Source of the DNA: Acidobacteriota bacterium
GTDB taxonomy: Bacteria; Acidobacteriota; Terriglobia; Bryobacterales; JACQDG01
Length of the DNA stretch: 10,380 bases
Assembly (NCBI GenBank): GCA_016201185.1
Contig: JACQDG010000387.1
Coordinates: 1-10,380, forward strand
Reading direction: 5' to 3'
Position 1 is the stretch's first letter; each line of letters begins with the position of its first letter. Below, piece by piece: positions 1 through 7,936 of this stretch. Made by a program: the position numbers and the translations under genes. A model generated the notes under the pieces. That model was given only the letters and a program-made list of their open reading frames with translations, ran no database searches and was not told the origin of the DNA.

Positions 1-928
1 CTCCCGCCTCCCCCTAGCTGGCGCCGAGCAGCTCAACTTTCTCGGGGTGGAAGGCCAGCCCCCCGTCCCGCGCGGGCAGGAACCGGTGGCGGACGAGCGC
101 ACCGTCACGCCGGGTTATTTCCAGGCGCTGGGGGTGCCGCTGGTGAGGGGCCGCCTCTTCACCGAACGCGATGTGCCGGGCCAGCCGCGCGTGGTGATCG
201 TCAACGAGACTCTGGCTCGCCGGTTTTTTCCGCGCGAAGACCCCATCGGCAAGCGCATCAAGTTCGGCCGGGTGTAGAGCGCTTCGCCCTGGCGCGCTAT
301 TGTCGGGGTGGTCAGGAACGTCAAAAGCAGCTCGCTCGAAGCCGCGCCTCGGCCGCAGGTCTACCGGCCGTTCCTGCAAAATACGCAAAACGAGATGACG
401 ATTCTTATCCGGGCCGAGGGAGACCCGTTAAAGCTGGTGGCGGCGGCGCGGGCCGAGATCGGAGCGGTGGACCCGAACCAGCCGATCGACAACGTCCGCA
501 CCATGGAGCAGGTCGTATCCCAATCCGTGGCTCGCCGCCGTTTCCAGATGCTGCTGCTGGGCCTGTTTGCTACCGTAGCGCTGGTTCTGACCATGGTGGG
601 GCTTTACGGCGTCATTTCCTACTCGGTCAGCCAGCGGACGCACGAAATCGGCATCCGCATGGCGCTGGGGGCGCAGCAGGGCGATGTGCTGCGCATGGTC
701 GTCGGGCAGGGCCTGCGGCTGGCGATGTTCGGCCTGGGAGCCGGCCTGGCGGCAGCCCTGCTGCTGACCCGGGTGCTTTCGAGCATGCTCTACGGCGTGA
801 GCCCCACCGATCCGGCCACCTTTGCGGGCGTCTCCTTCTTGCTGGCTGTCGTCGCGCTCGCGGCCAGCTACTTCCCGGCCCGGCGGGCGACGAAGGTCGA
901 TCCGATGGTAGCCCTGAGGCATGAATGA
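1..928 (+). pseudogene. MacB/FtsX-type ABC permease (ADOP-like), C-terminal part, broken by an in-frame TAG
   Basis: Reading frame 2 is a MacB-like permease from the first bases of the window to the TGA at 926-928; the N-terminal half lies upstream. Bases 2-274 encode the end of the periplasmic MacB_PCD-type domain, with the family motifs VTPGYFQALGVPLVRGR and ARRFFPREDPIGKRI. A TAG at 275-277 interrupts this frame. The same frame then resumes with SPWRAIVGVVRNVK and continues into the FtsX domain: three hydrophobic segments (near 538-625, 715-780 and 820-880) and the typical ending ARRATKVDPMVALRHE. Because homology is in register on both sides, I read this as a nonsense mutation, not a frameshift. 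Members of this family are inner-membrane permeases of MacB-type export systems, often found in acidobacteria as duplicated 'orphan' permeases. The half after the stop could only be made from an internal start such as GTG 308, with no convincing ribosome binding site. Readthrough or a sequencing error remain possible. Confidence 0.85.
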
Positions 929-958
929 CACATGGGACCCTTTGGTTTATAGGTATTT

Positions 959-1627
959 ATGATGATTAAACTTCGAAACCTCGAGAAAGCTTACGCCACC
1001 GGCTACGGAAAAACCTATGTCCTGCGCCGCATTGATCTGGACATTGAGGAGGGCGAATTCGTCACCATCATGGGACCCTCCGGGGCCGGCAAGTCCACCC
1101 TGCTCAGCATCCTGGGCATGCTGGACGGCGCCTGGACCGGCGAGTTTTACTTCCTGGAACAGGTGGTTCACAAGATGAACAACAAGCAGCGGGTGGAGCT
1201 CAACAAGCGGTACATCGGCTTCGTCTTCCAGAGCTACCACCTGCTGGACAACCTGACCGTCTACGAGAACCTGGACATACCGCTGTCCTACCGTGACATC
1301 AAATCGTCGGAGCGATCGGGCATCGTTTGCGACATCCTGGACCGGTTTCAGATGGTCGGCAAGAAGGACCTGTATCCGAGCCAGCTTTCCGGCGGCCAGC
1401 AGCAACTGGTGGCCGTGGCCCGGGCGGTGATTGCCAACCCCAAGCTCCTCTTGGCCGACGAGCCCACGGGCAACCTGCATTCGGCCCAGGGCAAGGAAAT
1501 CATGGAGTGGTTCAAGAAGCTGAATGACGCCGGCACGACGATCGTGCAGGTAACCCATTCAGAAGTCAACGCCGCCTACGGTAACCGGATCGTCCGGCTG
1601 GCTGACGGCTGGCTGGTGAAAGAGTGA
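959..1627 (+). CDS. ABC transporter ATP-binding protein, LolD/MacB type
   Basis: This complete 222-residue ATPase is the usual length for the LolD/MacB/FtsE branch, whose members power export or extraction of substrates by an FtsX-type permease at the inner membrane. Visible motifs are Walker A GPSGAGKST (39-47), the Q-loop at Gln91 (FVFQSYHLL), ABC signature LSGGQQQ (143-149), Walker B LLLADEP (163-169) with catalytic Glu168, a D-loop-like segment after it, and the H-loop His200 (VTHSE). One departure is Leu150 directly after the signature, where most relatives carry Arg. Two adjacent ATGs (959 and 962) could both serve as start; only a weak AGGT precedes them. It begins 30 bases after the broken permease and ends 17 bases before the DUF4097 gene, so it probably belongs to the same operon. 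Its natural partner is presumably the upstream permease or another FtsX-type protein, possibly the LolE-like protein encoded at 6056-7228; the partner cannot be decided from sequence. Confidence 0.93.
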   Translation: MMIKLRNLEKAYATGYGKTYVLRRIDLDIEEGEFVTIMGPSGAGKSTLLSILGMLDGAWTGEFYFLEQVVHKMNNKQRVELNKRYIGFVFQSYHLLDNLTVYENLDIPLSYRDIKSSERSGIVCDILDRFQMVGKKDLYPSQLSGGQQQLVAVARAVIANPKLLLADEPTGNLHSAQGKEIMEWFKKLNDAGTTIVQVTHSEVNAAYGNRIVRLADGWLVKE

Positions 1628-1630
1628 AAT

Positions 1631-1637
1631 AAGGAGA
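1631..1637 (+). promoter_or_regulatory. Shine-Dalgarno site for the DUF4097 gene
   Basis: AAGGAGA lies 7 bases before the ATG at 1645 and 3 bases after the stop of the ATPase gene. It fixes the start of the short downstream gene and shows that this ORF has a real translation signal despite its reduced length. Confidence 0.8.
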
Positions 1638-1644
1638 AAACGAG

Positions 1645-1929
1645 ATGCGCGTCATTTCCATTTTAGTCCTGGCCGGTTTTTCGATCGGGTGGGCGCCGCA
1701 ACTCGCGGGGCAGAGCCCTTTCCCGTGGCGAGGACGGGTGGCTCCCGGTCTTGCGGTCGAGATCAAGGGCATTAACAGCAACGTGAGCGCCGAAGCAGCT
1801 TCCGGCAACGAGGTCGAGGTCACCGCCGAGAAGCGCGGCCGGCGCTTGAGAGGGACGATCGGCAGCGGAGGGCGGGAACTGGTTTTGAAAACCGTGAAGG
1901 GCAGCATCCGGCTGCGCCGGGCGGCATAA
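1645..1929 (+). CDS. Exported DUF4097-type protein, apparently with an internal in-frame deletion
   Basis: The ORF encodes 94 residues. Residues 1-22 form a signal peptide (hydrophobic core ISILVLAGFSIGWAP, then QLAGQ, a likely cleavage region). Residues 28-66 match the usual N-terminus of acidobacterial DUF4097/adhesin-like proteins (GRVAPGLAVEIKGINSNVSA, then EVEVTAEKRGRR). Residues 67-94 match the far C-terminus of the same family (LRGTIGSGG, then LKTVKGSIRLRR). From memory, family members are about 250-290 residues long and have a long beta-repeat region between these two parts; here they are joined directly at GRRLRG. I infer an in-frame deletion, perhaps between short repeats encoding Arg-Arg. 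Function of the full-length family is unclear; members are predicted to be periplasmic or surface beta-helical proteins. The strong ribosome binding site suggests it is still translated, but what remains is unlikely to fold as the full domain does. Confidence 0.75.
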   Translation: MRVISILVLAGFSIGWAPQLAGQSPFPWRGRVAPGLAVEIKGINSNVSAEAASGNEVEVTAEKRGRRLRGTIGSGGRELVLKTVKGSIRLRRAA

Positions 1930-1933
1930 TCGC

Positions 1934-3304
1934 GTGAAAACTGTAGCTTCCTCAGCCGCTCGAATCCTGATCGCCGACGACCAGCCGGACGGGCTCGAAG
2001 CCCTGCGCCTGCTGCTGAAGGCCGAGGGTTACCAGCCTGAGGCGGTGAAATCGCCGGCCGAAATTGTGCAGGCCCTGGAAAAACGGGATTTCGACGTCAT
2101 CCTGATGGACCTGAACTACGCCCGGGACACGACCTCCGGCAAGGAAGGCCTGGATCTGCTGGCCCGGGTTCAGGCCCTGGACAGCACCCTGCCGGTCGTG
2201 GTGATGACGGCGTGGGGCAGTGTGGAAGTGGCCGTGGAAGCCATGCGCCGTGGCGCCCGGGACTTCGTGCAAAAGCCGTGGGACAACGCCCGGCTGCTCA
2301 CCATCCTGCGCACCCAGATCGAATTGGGAAAAGCCTTGCGGCGGGAGCAACGCCTGGAGGCGGAAAACCTGCTGCTGCGCGGGGAGGGGCGCCAGAAATT
2401 GATCGCCGAGGCTCCCTCCATGCAGCCGGTGCTCGAGATGATTGCCCGCATCGGCCCCTCCGACGCCAACGTGCTTATTACCGGCGAAAACGGCTCGGGC
2501 AAGGGTGCTGTGGCGCAGGCGCTGCACGCCGTCTCGGCCCGGGCGCCGAAGCCGCTGGTGACTGTGAATGCCGGCGGCCTCTCCGAAGGCGTCTTCGAGA
2601 GCGAACTATTCGGCCACGTGAAAGGCGCTTTCACTGATGCCAAGACGGAGCGGGTGGGCCGGTTTGAGCTGGCCGATGGCGGCACACTGTTCCTGGATGA
2701 GATCGCTAACGTCCCGCTGAACCTGCAGGCGAAGCTCCTGCGGGTGCTTGAAACAGGCGAATTCGAGCGGGTCGGGTCGTCGAGAACGCGGCGCGTCGAT
2801 GTGCGCATCGTTTCCGCTACGAATGCCGACATCGCCGGGGAGATGGCCTCCCGCCGCTTCCGCCAGGACCTGCTGTTCCGCCTGAACACCATCGAGATTC
2901 GCCTCCCCCCTCTGCGCGACCGCCGCGAGGACATTCCGCTTTTGGCTACGCATTTCCTCCGCCAGCACGTCCAGCGATACCGCAAGAACCTGACCGGCTT
3001 TGAGGACGCCGCCCGTCAGGCGCTGCTTGAGCACCCCTGGCCGGGCAACGTCCGGGAGCTGGACCATGTGGTAGAAAGGGCGGTGTTGATGGCTCAGGGA
3101 AATTTCGTCAAAGCCGGCGACCTAGGCTTGCGGGCGGGCCGGGAGAGCGCCCCGCGTATCGAGGACATGAGCCTGGAAGACGTGGAATCCTTCCTCATTA
3201 AGAAAGCCCTGGCCCGCTTCGGAGGAAACGTCAGCCACGCCGCCAAGACTCTGGGGCTGAGCCGCAGCGCCCTCTACCGTCGCCTGCAGCGTTATGGATT
3301 ATGA
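1934..3304 (+). CDS. NtrC-family sigma-54-dependent response regulator
   Basis: This 456-residue protein has the standard NtrC layout. The receiver domain (about 9-130) has acidic residues Asp15-Asp16, phospho-acceptor Asp59 (ILMDLNY), Thr92 and Lys114 (QKPW). The AAA+ domain (about 158-385) has Walker A GENGSGKG (184-191), a GAFTDA loop (231-236) in place of the canonical GAFTGA, Walker B GTLFLDE (250-256), an arginine-finger region FRQDLLFRL (309-317) and sensor II WPGNVREL (369-376). A Fis-type helix-turn-helix occupies 424-456 (GGNVSHAAKTLGLSRSALYR). Such proteins bind upstream activator sites and remodel RNA polymerase-sigma-54 when phosphorylated. The start is GTG at 1934, five bases after the preceding stop; no strong ribosome binding site is visible, so coupled translation is likely. 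The histidine kinase that follows overlaps by 4 bases and is its presumed partner. I saw no clear -24/-12 promoter in the window, so the target genes are unknown. Confidence 0.95.
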   Translation: MKTVASSAARILIADDQPDGLEALRLLLKAEGYQPEAVKSPAEIVQALEKRDFDVILMDLNYARDTTSGKEGLDLLARVQALDSTLPVVVMTAWGSVEVAVEAMRRGARDFVQKPWDNARLLTILRTQIELGKALRREQRLEAENLLLRGEGRQKLIAEAPSMQPVLEMIARIGPSDANVLITGENGSGKGAVAQALHAVSARAPKPLVTVNAGGLSEGVFESELFGHVKGAFTDAKTERVGRFELADGGTLFLDEIANVPLNLQAKLLRVLETGEFERVGSSRTRRVDVRIVSATNADIAGEMASRRFRQDLLFRLNTIEIRLPPLRDRREDIPLLATHFLRQHVQRYRKNLTGFEDAARQALLEHPWPGNVRELDHVVERAVLMAQGNFVKAGDLGLRAGRESAPRIEDMSLEDVESFLIKKALARFGGNVSHAAKTLGLSRSALYRRLQRYGL

Positions 3305-4638
3305 GCGTCGGGCCATCTGCGCGCGGGCCGAGGTTGAGCCACGACCAGCGAATCCTGATGATGGCTCTTCTGGCCGGCCTGCCTGCGGCGGTGGTGGGGC
3401 TCATCCTGCTGTGGCGTGGGGATTTTACTCCTAAGACCCAGTGGACCCTGACGATTCTGGTACTGGGCCTGTGGCTCGGCTTCACTTTCGCTTTGCGGGA
3501 ACGCGTCGTTTTCCCGCTGCAAACCCTTTCCAATCTGCTGGCCGCCCTGCGGGAGGGCGACTATTCGATCCGCGGCCGCGGCGCCCAGGGCGACGACGCT
3601 CTCAGCCAGGTGATCGTGGAGGTCAACGCGCTGGGAACCACTTTGCGCGAACAGCGGCTCGGGGCGCTGGAAGCCACCACCCTGCTGCGCAAGGTGATGG
3701 CGGAAATCGAGGTCGCCGTCTTCGCCTTCGACGGCGACCAGCGTCTGCGCCTTGTGAATCGGGCCGGGGAGCGCCTGCTGGCCCGGCCGGCGGAGCGGAT
3801 TCTGGGGCGCACTGCCGGGGAACTTCATTTGGACGAATGTCTCCAGGAAGAGCCCGCCGGCACTCTCCAGATGACCTTCCCCGGCGGGCACGGCCGCTTG
3901 GGAATGCGGCGCAGTGCATTCCGGGAGGGCGGACGGCCGCACCAGTTGCTCGTGCTGACCGACCTGAGCCGAGCCCTGCGCGAGGAAGAGCGGCAAGCCT
4001 GGCAGCGGCTGGTGCGCGTGCTGGGCCACGAGCTGAACAACTCACTTACCCCCATCAAGTCCATTGCCGGGAGCCTGGAGTATCTGATCGCGCAGGAGCC
4101 GCGGCCGGCGGATTGGCAGGAAGACATGCGCCGCGGGTTGGCGGTCATTACCGCGCGGGCCGAGGCCCTGAGCCGTTTCATGGAGGCCTACGCCCGCCTG
4201 GCCCGTCTGCCCCAGCCCCGGCTTCAGCCGGTTGATGTTGGCGCCTGGGTGCGGCGAGTGGCGGGCCTCGAGACGCGCGTCGGCATCATCCTCATCCTCG
4301 GCCCGGAGCTCATAATCCACGGTGACGGCGACCAGCTCGAGCAGCTCCTGATCAACCTGTTGCGCAACGCCGTGGATGCCGCCCTGGAGACCGGCGGCGG
4401 GGTGAAGCTAGGTTGGAGCAGGAACGGCGGCTACCTCGAGGTTTGGGTCCAGGATGAAGGCCCGGGACTTTCCAACACGGCGAATTTGTTCGTGCCATTC
4501 TTCACCACCAAGCCGGGGGGATCGGGCATCGGGCTGGTGCTGAGCCGCCAGATCGCAGAGGCCCATGGCGGCAGCCTGACGCTCGAAAACCGAGCCACTG
4601 GCCCCGGCTGCGAGGCACGGCTCCGGCTGCCGCTGTGA
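3301..4638 (+). CDS. NtrY-like membrane sensor histidine kinase
   Basis: This 445-residue kinase starts at the ATG of an ATGA overlap with the response regulator stop, a classic coupled arrangement. It has two membrane segments (about 17-38 and 48-66) separated by only about nine residues, a HAMP-like region (about 67-120), a PAS-like domain (about 124-222), a dimerisation/phosphoacceptor helix with His243 in the H-box GHELNNSLTPIKS, and a HATPase_c domain. The latter has N-box LLINLLRNAVDAA (349-361, Asn356), G1 DEGPGL (385-390), F-box FVPFFTTK (397-404) and G2 GGSGIGL (406-412). All catalytic motifs are intact. It should autophosphorylate on His243 and pass the phosphate to Asp59 of the neighbouring regulator. 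Because there is almost no periplasmic sensor loop, the signal is probably sensed in the membrane, by the PAS domain, or through a partner such as the nearby transporter. The overall form resembles the NtrY branch, but the ligand cannot be predicted. Confidence 0.94.
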   Translation: MSVGPSARGPRLSHDQRILMMALLAGLPAAVVGLILLWRGDFTPKTQWTLTILVLGLWLGFTFALRERVVFPLQTLSNLLAALREGDYSIRGRGAQGDDALSQVIVEVNALGTTLREQRLGALEATTLLRKVMAEIEVAVFAFDGDQRLRLVNRAGERLLARPAERILGRTAGELHLDECLQEEPAGTLQMTFPGGHGRLGMRRSAFREGGRPHQLLVLTDLSRALREEERQAWQRLVRVLGHELNNSLTPIKSIAGSLEYLIAQEPRPADWQEDMRRGLAVITARAEALSRFMEAYARLARLPQPRLQPVDVGAWVRRVAGLETRVGIILILGPELIIHGDGDQLEQLLINLLRNAVDAALETGGGVKLGWSRNGGYLEVWVQDEGPGLSNTANLFVPFFTTKPGGSGIGLVLSRQIAEAHGGSLTLENRATGPGCEARLRLPL

Positions 4639-4653
4639 GTTTAGTCCGCGCGA

Positions 4654-4683
4654 ATCCGTCCCCACGGCCTGACTGGGACGGAT
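4654..4683. repeat. 9-bp perfect inverted repeat upstream of lysS
   Basis: ATCCGTCCC (4654-4662) and GGGACGGAT (4675-4683) are perfect reverse complements separated by 12 bases. The repeat lies 15 bases after the kinase stop and covers the -35 box of the lysS promoter. As RNA it would form a strong GC-rich hairpin, but no run of T follows, so it is not a standard intrinsic terminator. It could be a hairpin that ends or protects the upstream operon transcript, or an operator site for lysS. Confidence 0.55.
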
Positions 4684-4696
4684 GATACCCTATAAT
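4669..4696 (+). promoter_or_regulatory. sigma-70-type promoter for lysS
   Basis: A perfect TATAAT -10 box at 4691-4696 is preceded, at a 16-base spacing, by CTGACT (4669-4674), which matches four of six bases of TTGACA. Transcription would start near 4703, giving a leader of about 20 bases before the TTG start codon. This promoter also separates lysS transcription from the two-component operon upstream. Confidence 0.75.
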
Positions 4697-4708
4697 GATC
4701 GCCTTGCC

Positions 4709-4715
4709 GAGGAGG
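4709..4715 (+). promoter_or_regulatory. Shine-Dalgarno site that fixes the TTG start of lysS
   Basis: GAGGAGG sits 6 bases before TTG 4722. The only upstream in-frame ATG (4695) overlaps the TATAAT box and would lie before the expected transcription start, so TTG 4722 is the better start. Confidence 0.8.
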
Positions 4716-4721
4716 CTCTGC

Positions 4722-6055
<1,334 letters not shown>

Positions 6056-6059
<4 letters not shown>

Positions 6060-7228
6060 TCTCCGTCATCACCGTCATCTCGACCGTGGGCGTGGCCGCG
6101 GGCGTAATGGCGCTGATCGTCGCCCTGGCCATCAACAACGGCTTCCGGCAGCAGTTGCAGAGCCACCTGCTGGGCGCCACTTCCCACGTCAACCTGCTGG
6201 AGGTGGAGCGCGGCCACGGCATCGACAACTGGCGCGCGTTCCTCGAGAAGTTCCGCCGCGTGCCTCGCGTGGTGGCCATGGCCCCGGCCCTTTACGGGCA
6301 AATGATGATCTCCGGGCCAATTCAGGCCAAGGGCGCCGTGCTGAAGGGCATCGACCCGGCGGCGGAGCTGAAGGTCGCGGACCTGCTGCGCAGCATCAAG
6401 AAGGGCGCTCTTGACGATTTGAAAGACGACGAAGGGCGTCCGGGCATCATCATCGGGCAGCGTTTGGCCGATGAACTAGGGCTGCGATTAGGGGCGGTTG
6501 TGACCGTGGTCAGCCCGCAGGGCGAGCTGACGCCGTTCGGCCCCACACCCAGCTACCGGCGCTTCCGCGTGGTGGCCATTTTTGATTCCGGCTTCTTTGA
6601 TTTCGACGCCCTGTGGACCTTCACCACGCTCAAGGCCGCGCAGCAGACCCTTTCCCTCCCCGACGTGATCAACACCGTCGAGTTCAAACTGGACGATCTT
6701 TACCAGGCCGAGGCAATGGCCAAGGAAATCGAGAAAATCGCCGGGAAGCGCTTTGCCACCACCACCTGGATGGAGCAGAACCGGGCCCTGCTGCATGCCC
6801 TGAAAATGGAGCGCCTGGTGACGATCGTGACCATCGGCCTGATCGAGCTGGTGGCCGCACTCAACATCTTGATCTCCCTGGTGATGATGGTGATGGAGAA
6901 GCACCGCGACATTGCGATCCTGATGTCGATGGGTATGCGGAGCGAACAAATCCGCAAGATTTTCGTGCTGCAGGGGACCATCATCGGCGTGGCCGGCACG
7001 GCCATCGGCCTGATGCTGGGCTACGGGCTGAGCTGGCTGGGCGACCGCTATCGCTGGATCCGTCTTGATTCCGACATCTACGGCCTCAGCTTCGTGCCGT
7101 TTCAGGCCCGCGCCTGGGACGGCGCGTGGGTGGCCGCCGCCGCCGTGCTGGTGAGCTTCCTGGCGACGATCTATCCTGCCCGTAGCGCCACGCGGATTAC
7201 TCCCACCGAAGTGTTGCGCTATGAATGA
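6056..7228 (+). CDS. LolC/LolE-type ABC transporter permease, lacking its extreme N-terminus
   Basis: From GTG 6056 this encodes 390 residues of a lipoprotein-releasing-system-type permease. It has a first membrane segment (2-27, ISVITVISTVGVAAGVMALI), a periplasmic MacB_PCD-like domain (about 28-245), and an FtsX domain with three more membrane segments (about 253-280, 303-328 and 355-375). The cytoplasmic coupling segment EKHRDIAILMSMG (281-293) contacts the ATPase. The C-terminus ARSATRITPTEVLRYE is normal. Relatives carry about 20 further residues before this point, including a conserved tyrosine/arginine-rich start; these are lost at the junction with lysS. The GTG overlaps the TGA of truncated lysS (GTGA), so translation could be coupled, but no good ribosome binding site is present. 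The permease would need a LolD-like ATPase; none follows it, and the nearest candidate is the ATPase at 959-1627. Whether the product inserts and works is uncertain. Confidence 0.85.
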
Positions 7229-7908
7229 CTAGTATTATGAAAGACCCGTTCGAGCCAGTTCTGCACCATCGGCCGGGCCGCCGAAGGAATGCGGTGGCCG
7301 CCCTCCAGCATGTGGAATTCGACGTCGGCGATGTGCTTGCGCAGCCGGCCGGGATAAGTTTCGGCGACGACCGGCGGGTAATACTGATCCTCGCGCGTGG
7401 TGATGTGCAGGGCGGCAGCGCAGGTGTCCTGATAAGGCGCAGTGTCCCAGTCGCCGGGGAGGCCTCCGCAAATGGCGATCACCCCGCGCGCGGCCTCCGG
7501 ATGTGTGCAAACGAAACGATAGTTCAGGGAGACGGACTGGGAAAAACCTACCAGCAGGACGCGGGAACCGGGCACGCCGACCTCTTCGACGACACGCAGG
7601 ATCATCTGATGGTGCAAGCGGCGGGAATGCTCCGGCTCGAAGCGCGTGGCCCAGTGAAAAGCCACCTCCGACCGCGCGTGATTGTCCGGCTTGGTCCAAA
7701 GCTGGTAAGGACCCTGGAGGGAGGCGATGAAGTGATCTTCGCCCACCAGCGGCGCCGTCAGCTTCAGCATTTGCTCGGGGGTCATGGCGTGGCCGTGGAG
7801 GGTGACCACGAGCAGCGGATCCTTCCTCGGCCGCTTCGGGGTCCACAATAGATAGTTGCAGCGCAGCTGGAGGCTGAAGCTGTGGATTTGGGCGCGGTCC
7901 GGGGTCAT
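7219..7908 (-). CDS. Alpha/beta-hydrolase esterase (phospholipase/carboxylesterase family)
   Basis: This 229-residue protein has the alpha/beta-hydrolase fold of the Abhydrolase_2/phospholipase-carboxylesterase group. It has the oxyanion-hole segment VVTLHGHAMTPEQM (34-47), nucleophile elbow GFSQS (121-125, Ser123), acid Asp174 (TTREDQYY) and His205 (EGGHRIPS), in the expected order and spacing. No signal peptide is seen, so it is probably cytoplasmic. Such enzymes hydrolyse small carboxyl esters or lysophospholipids; the substrate here is unknown. The ATG at 7906-7908 follows GGGAAA, a poor ribosome binding site. The gene starts 28 bases after the stop of the ceramidase-like gene on the same strand, so the two are probably co-transcribed. 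Its last 10 bases overlap, tail to tail, the end of the LolC/E-type permease gene, and no terminator separates them. Confidence 0.9.
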   Translation of the reverse strand: MTPDRAQIHSFSLQLRCNYLLWTPKRPRKDPLLVVTLHGHAMTPEQMLKLTAPLVGEDHFIASLQGPYQLWTKPDNHARSEVAFHWATRFEPEHSRRLHHQMILRVVEEVGVPGSRVLLVGFSQSVSLNYRFVCTHPEAARGVIAICGGLPGDWDTAPYQDTCAAALHITTREDQYYPPVVAETYPGRLRKHIADVEFHMLEGGHRIPSAARPMVQNWLERVFHNTSHS

Positions 7909-7936
7909 TTTCCCAGTAGAAGCACCGGTACTAGTT

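Noticed and set aside
275..277. TAG decoded as an amino acid (pyrrolysine or reassigned amber)
   Set aside because: There is no sign of the needed genes or of other in-frame TAG codons; TAG ends other genes here normally (the esterase and ceramidase-like genes).
929..958. A promoter for the ATPase gene in the AT-rich spacer
   Set aside because: TATAGG-like bases are present, but there is no -35 at a sensible distance and the gene is placed as part of an operon; support is too weak to annotate.
4639..4690. Intrinsic terminator after the kinase gene
   Set aside because: The hairpin is strong, but it is followed by ATGATACCC with no T-run, so I list it only as an inverted repeat.
7228..7935. 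ACTAGT at 7228-7233 and 7930-7935 as flanking repeats of a mobile esterase gene
   Set aside because: A 6-bp palindrome occurring twice is weak, the surrounding bases do not match, and there is no transposase or terminal inverted repeat.
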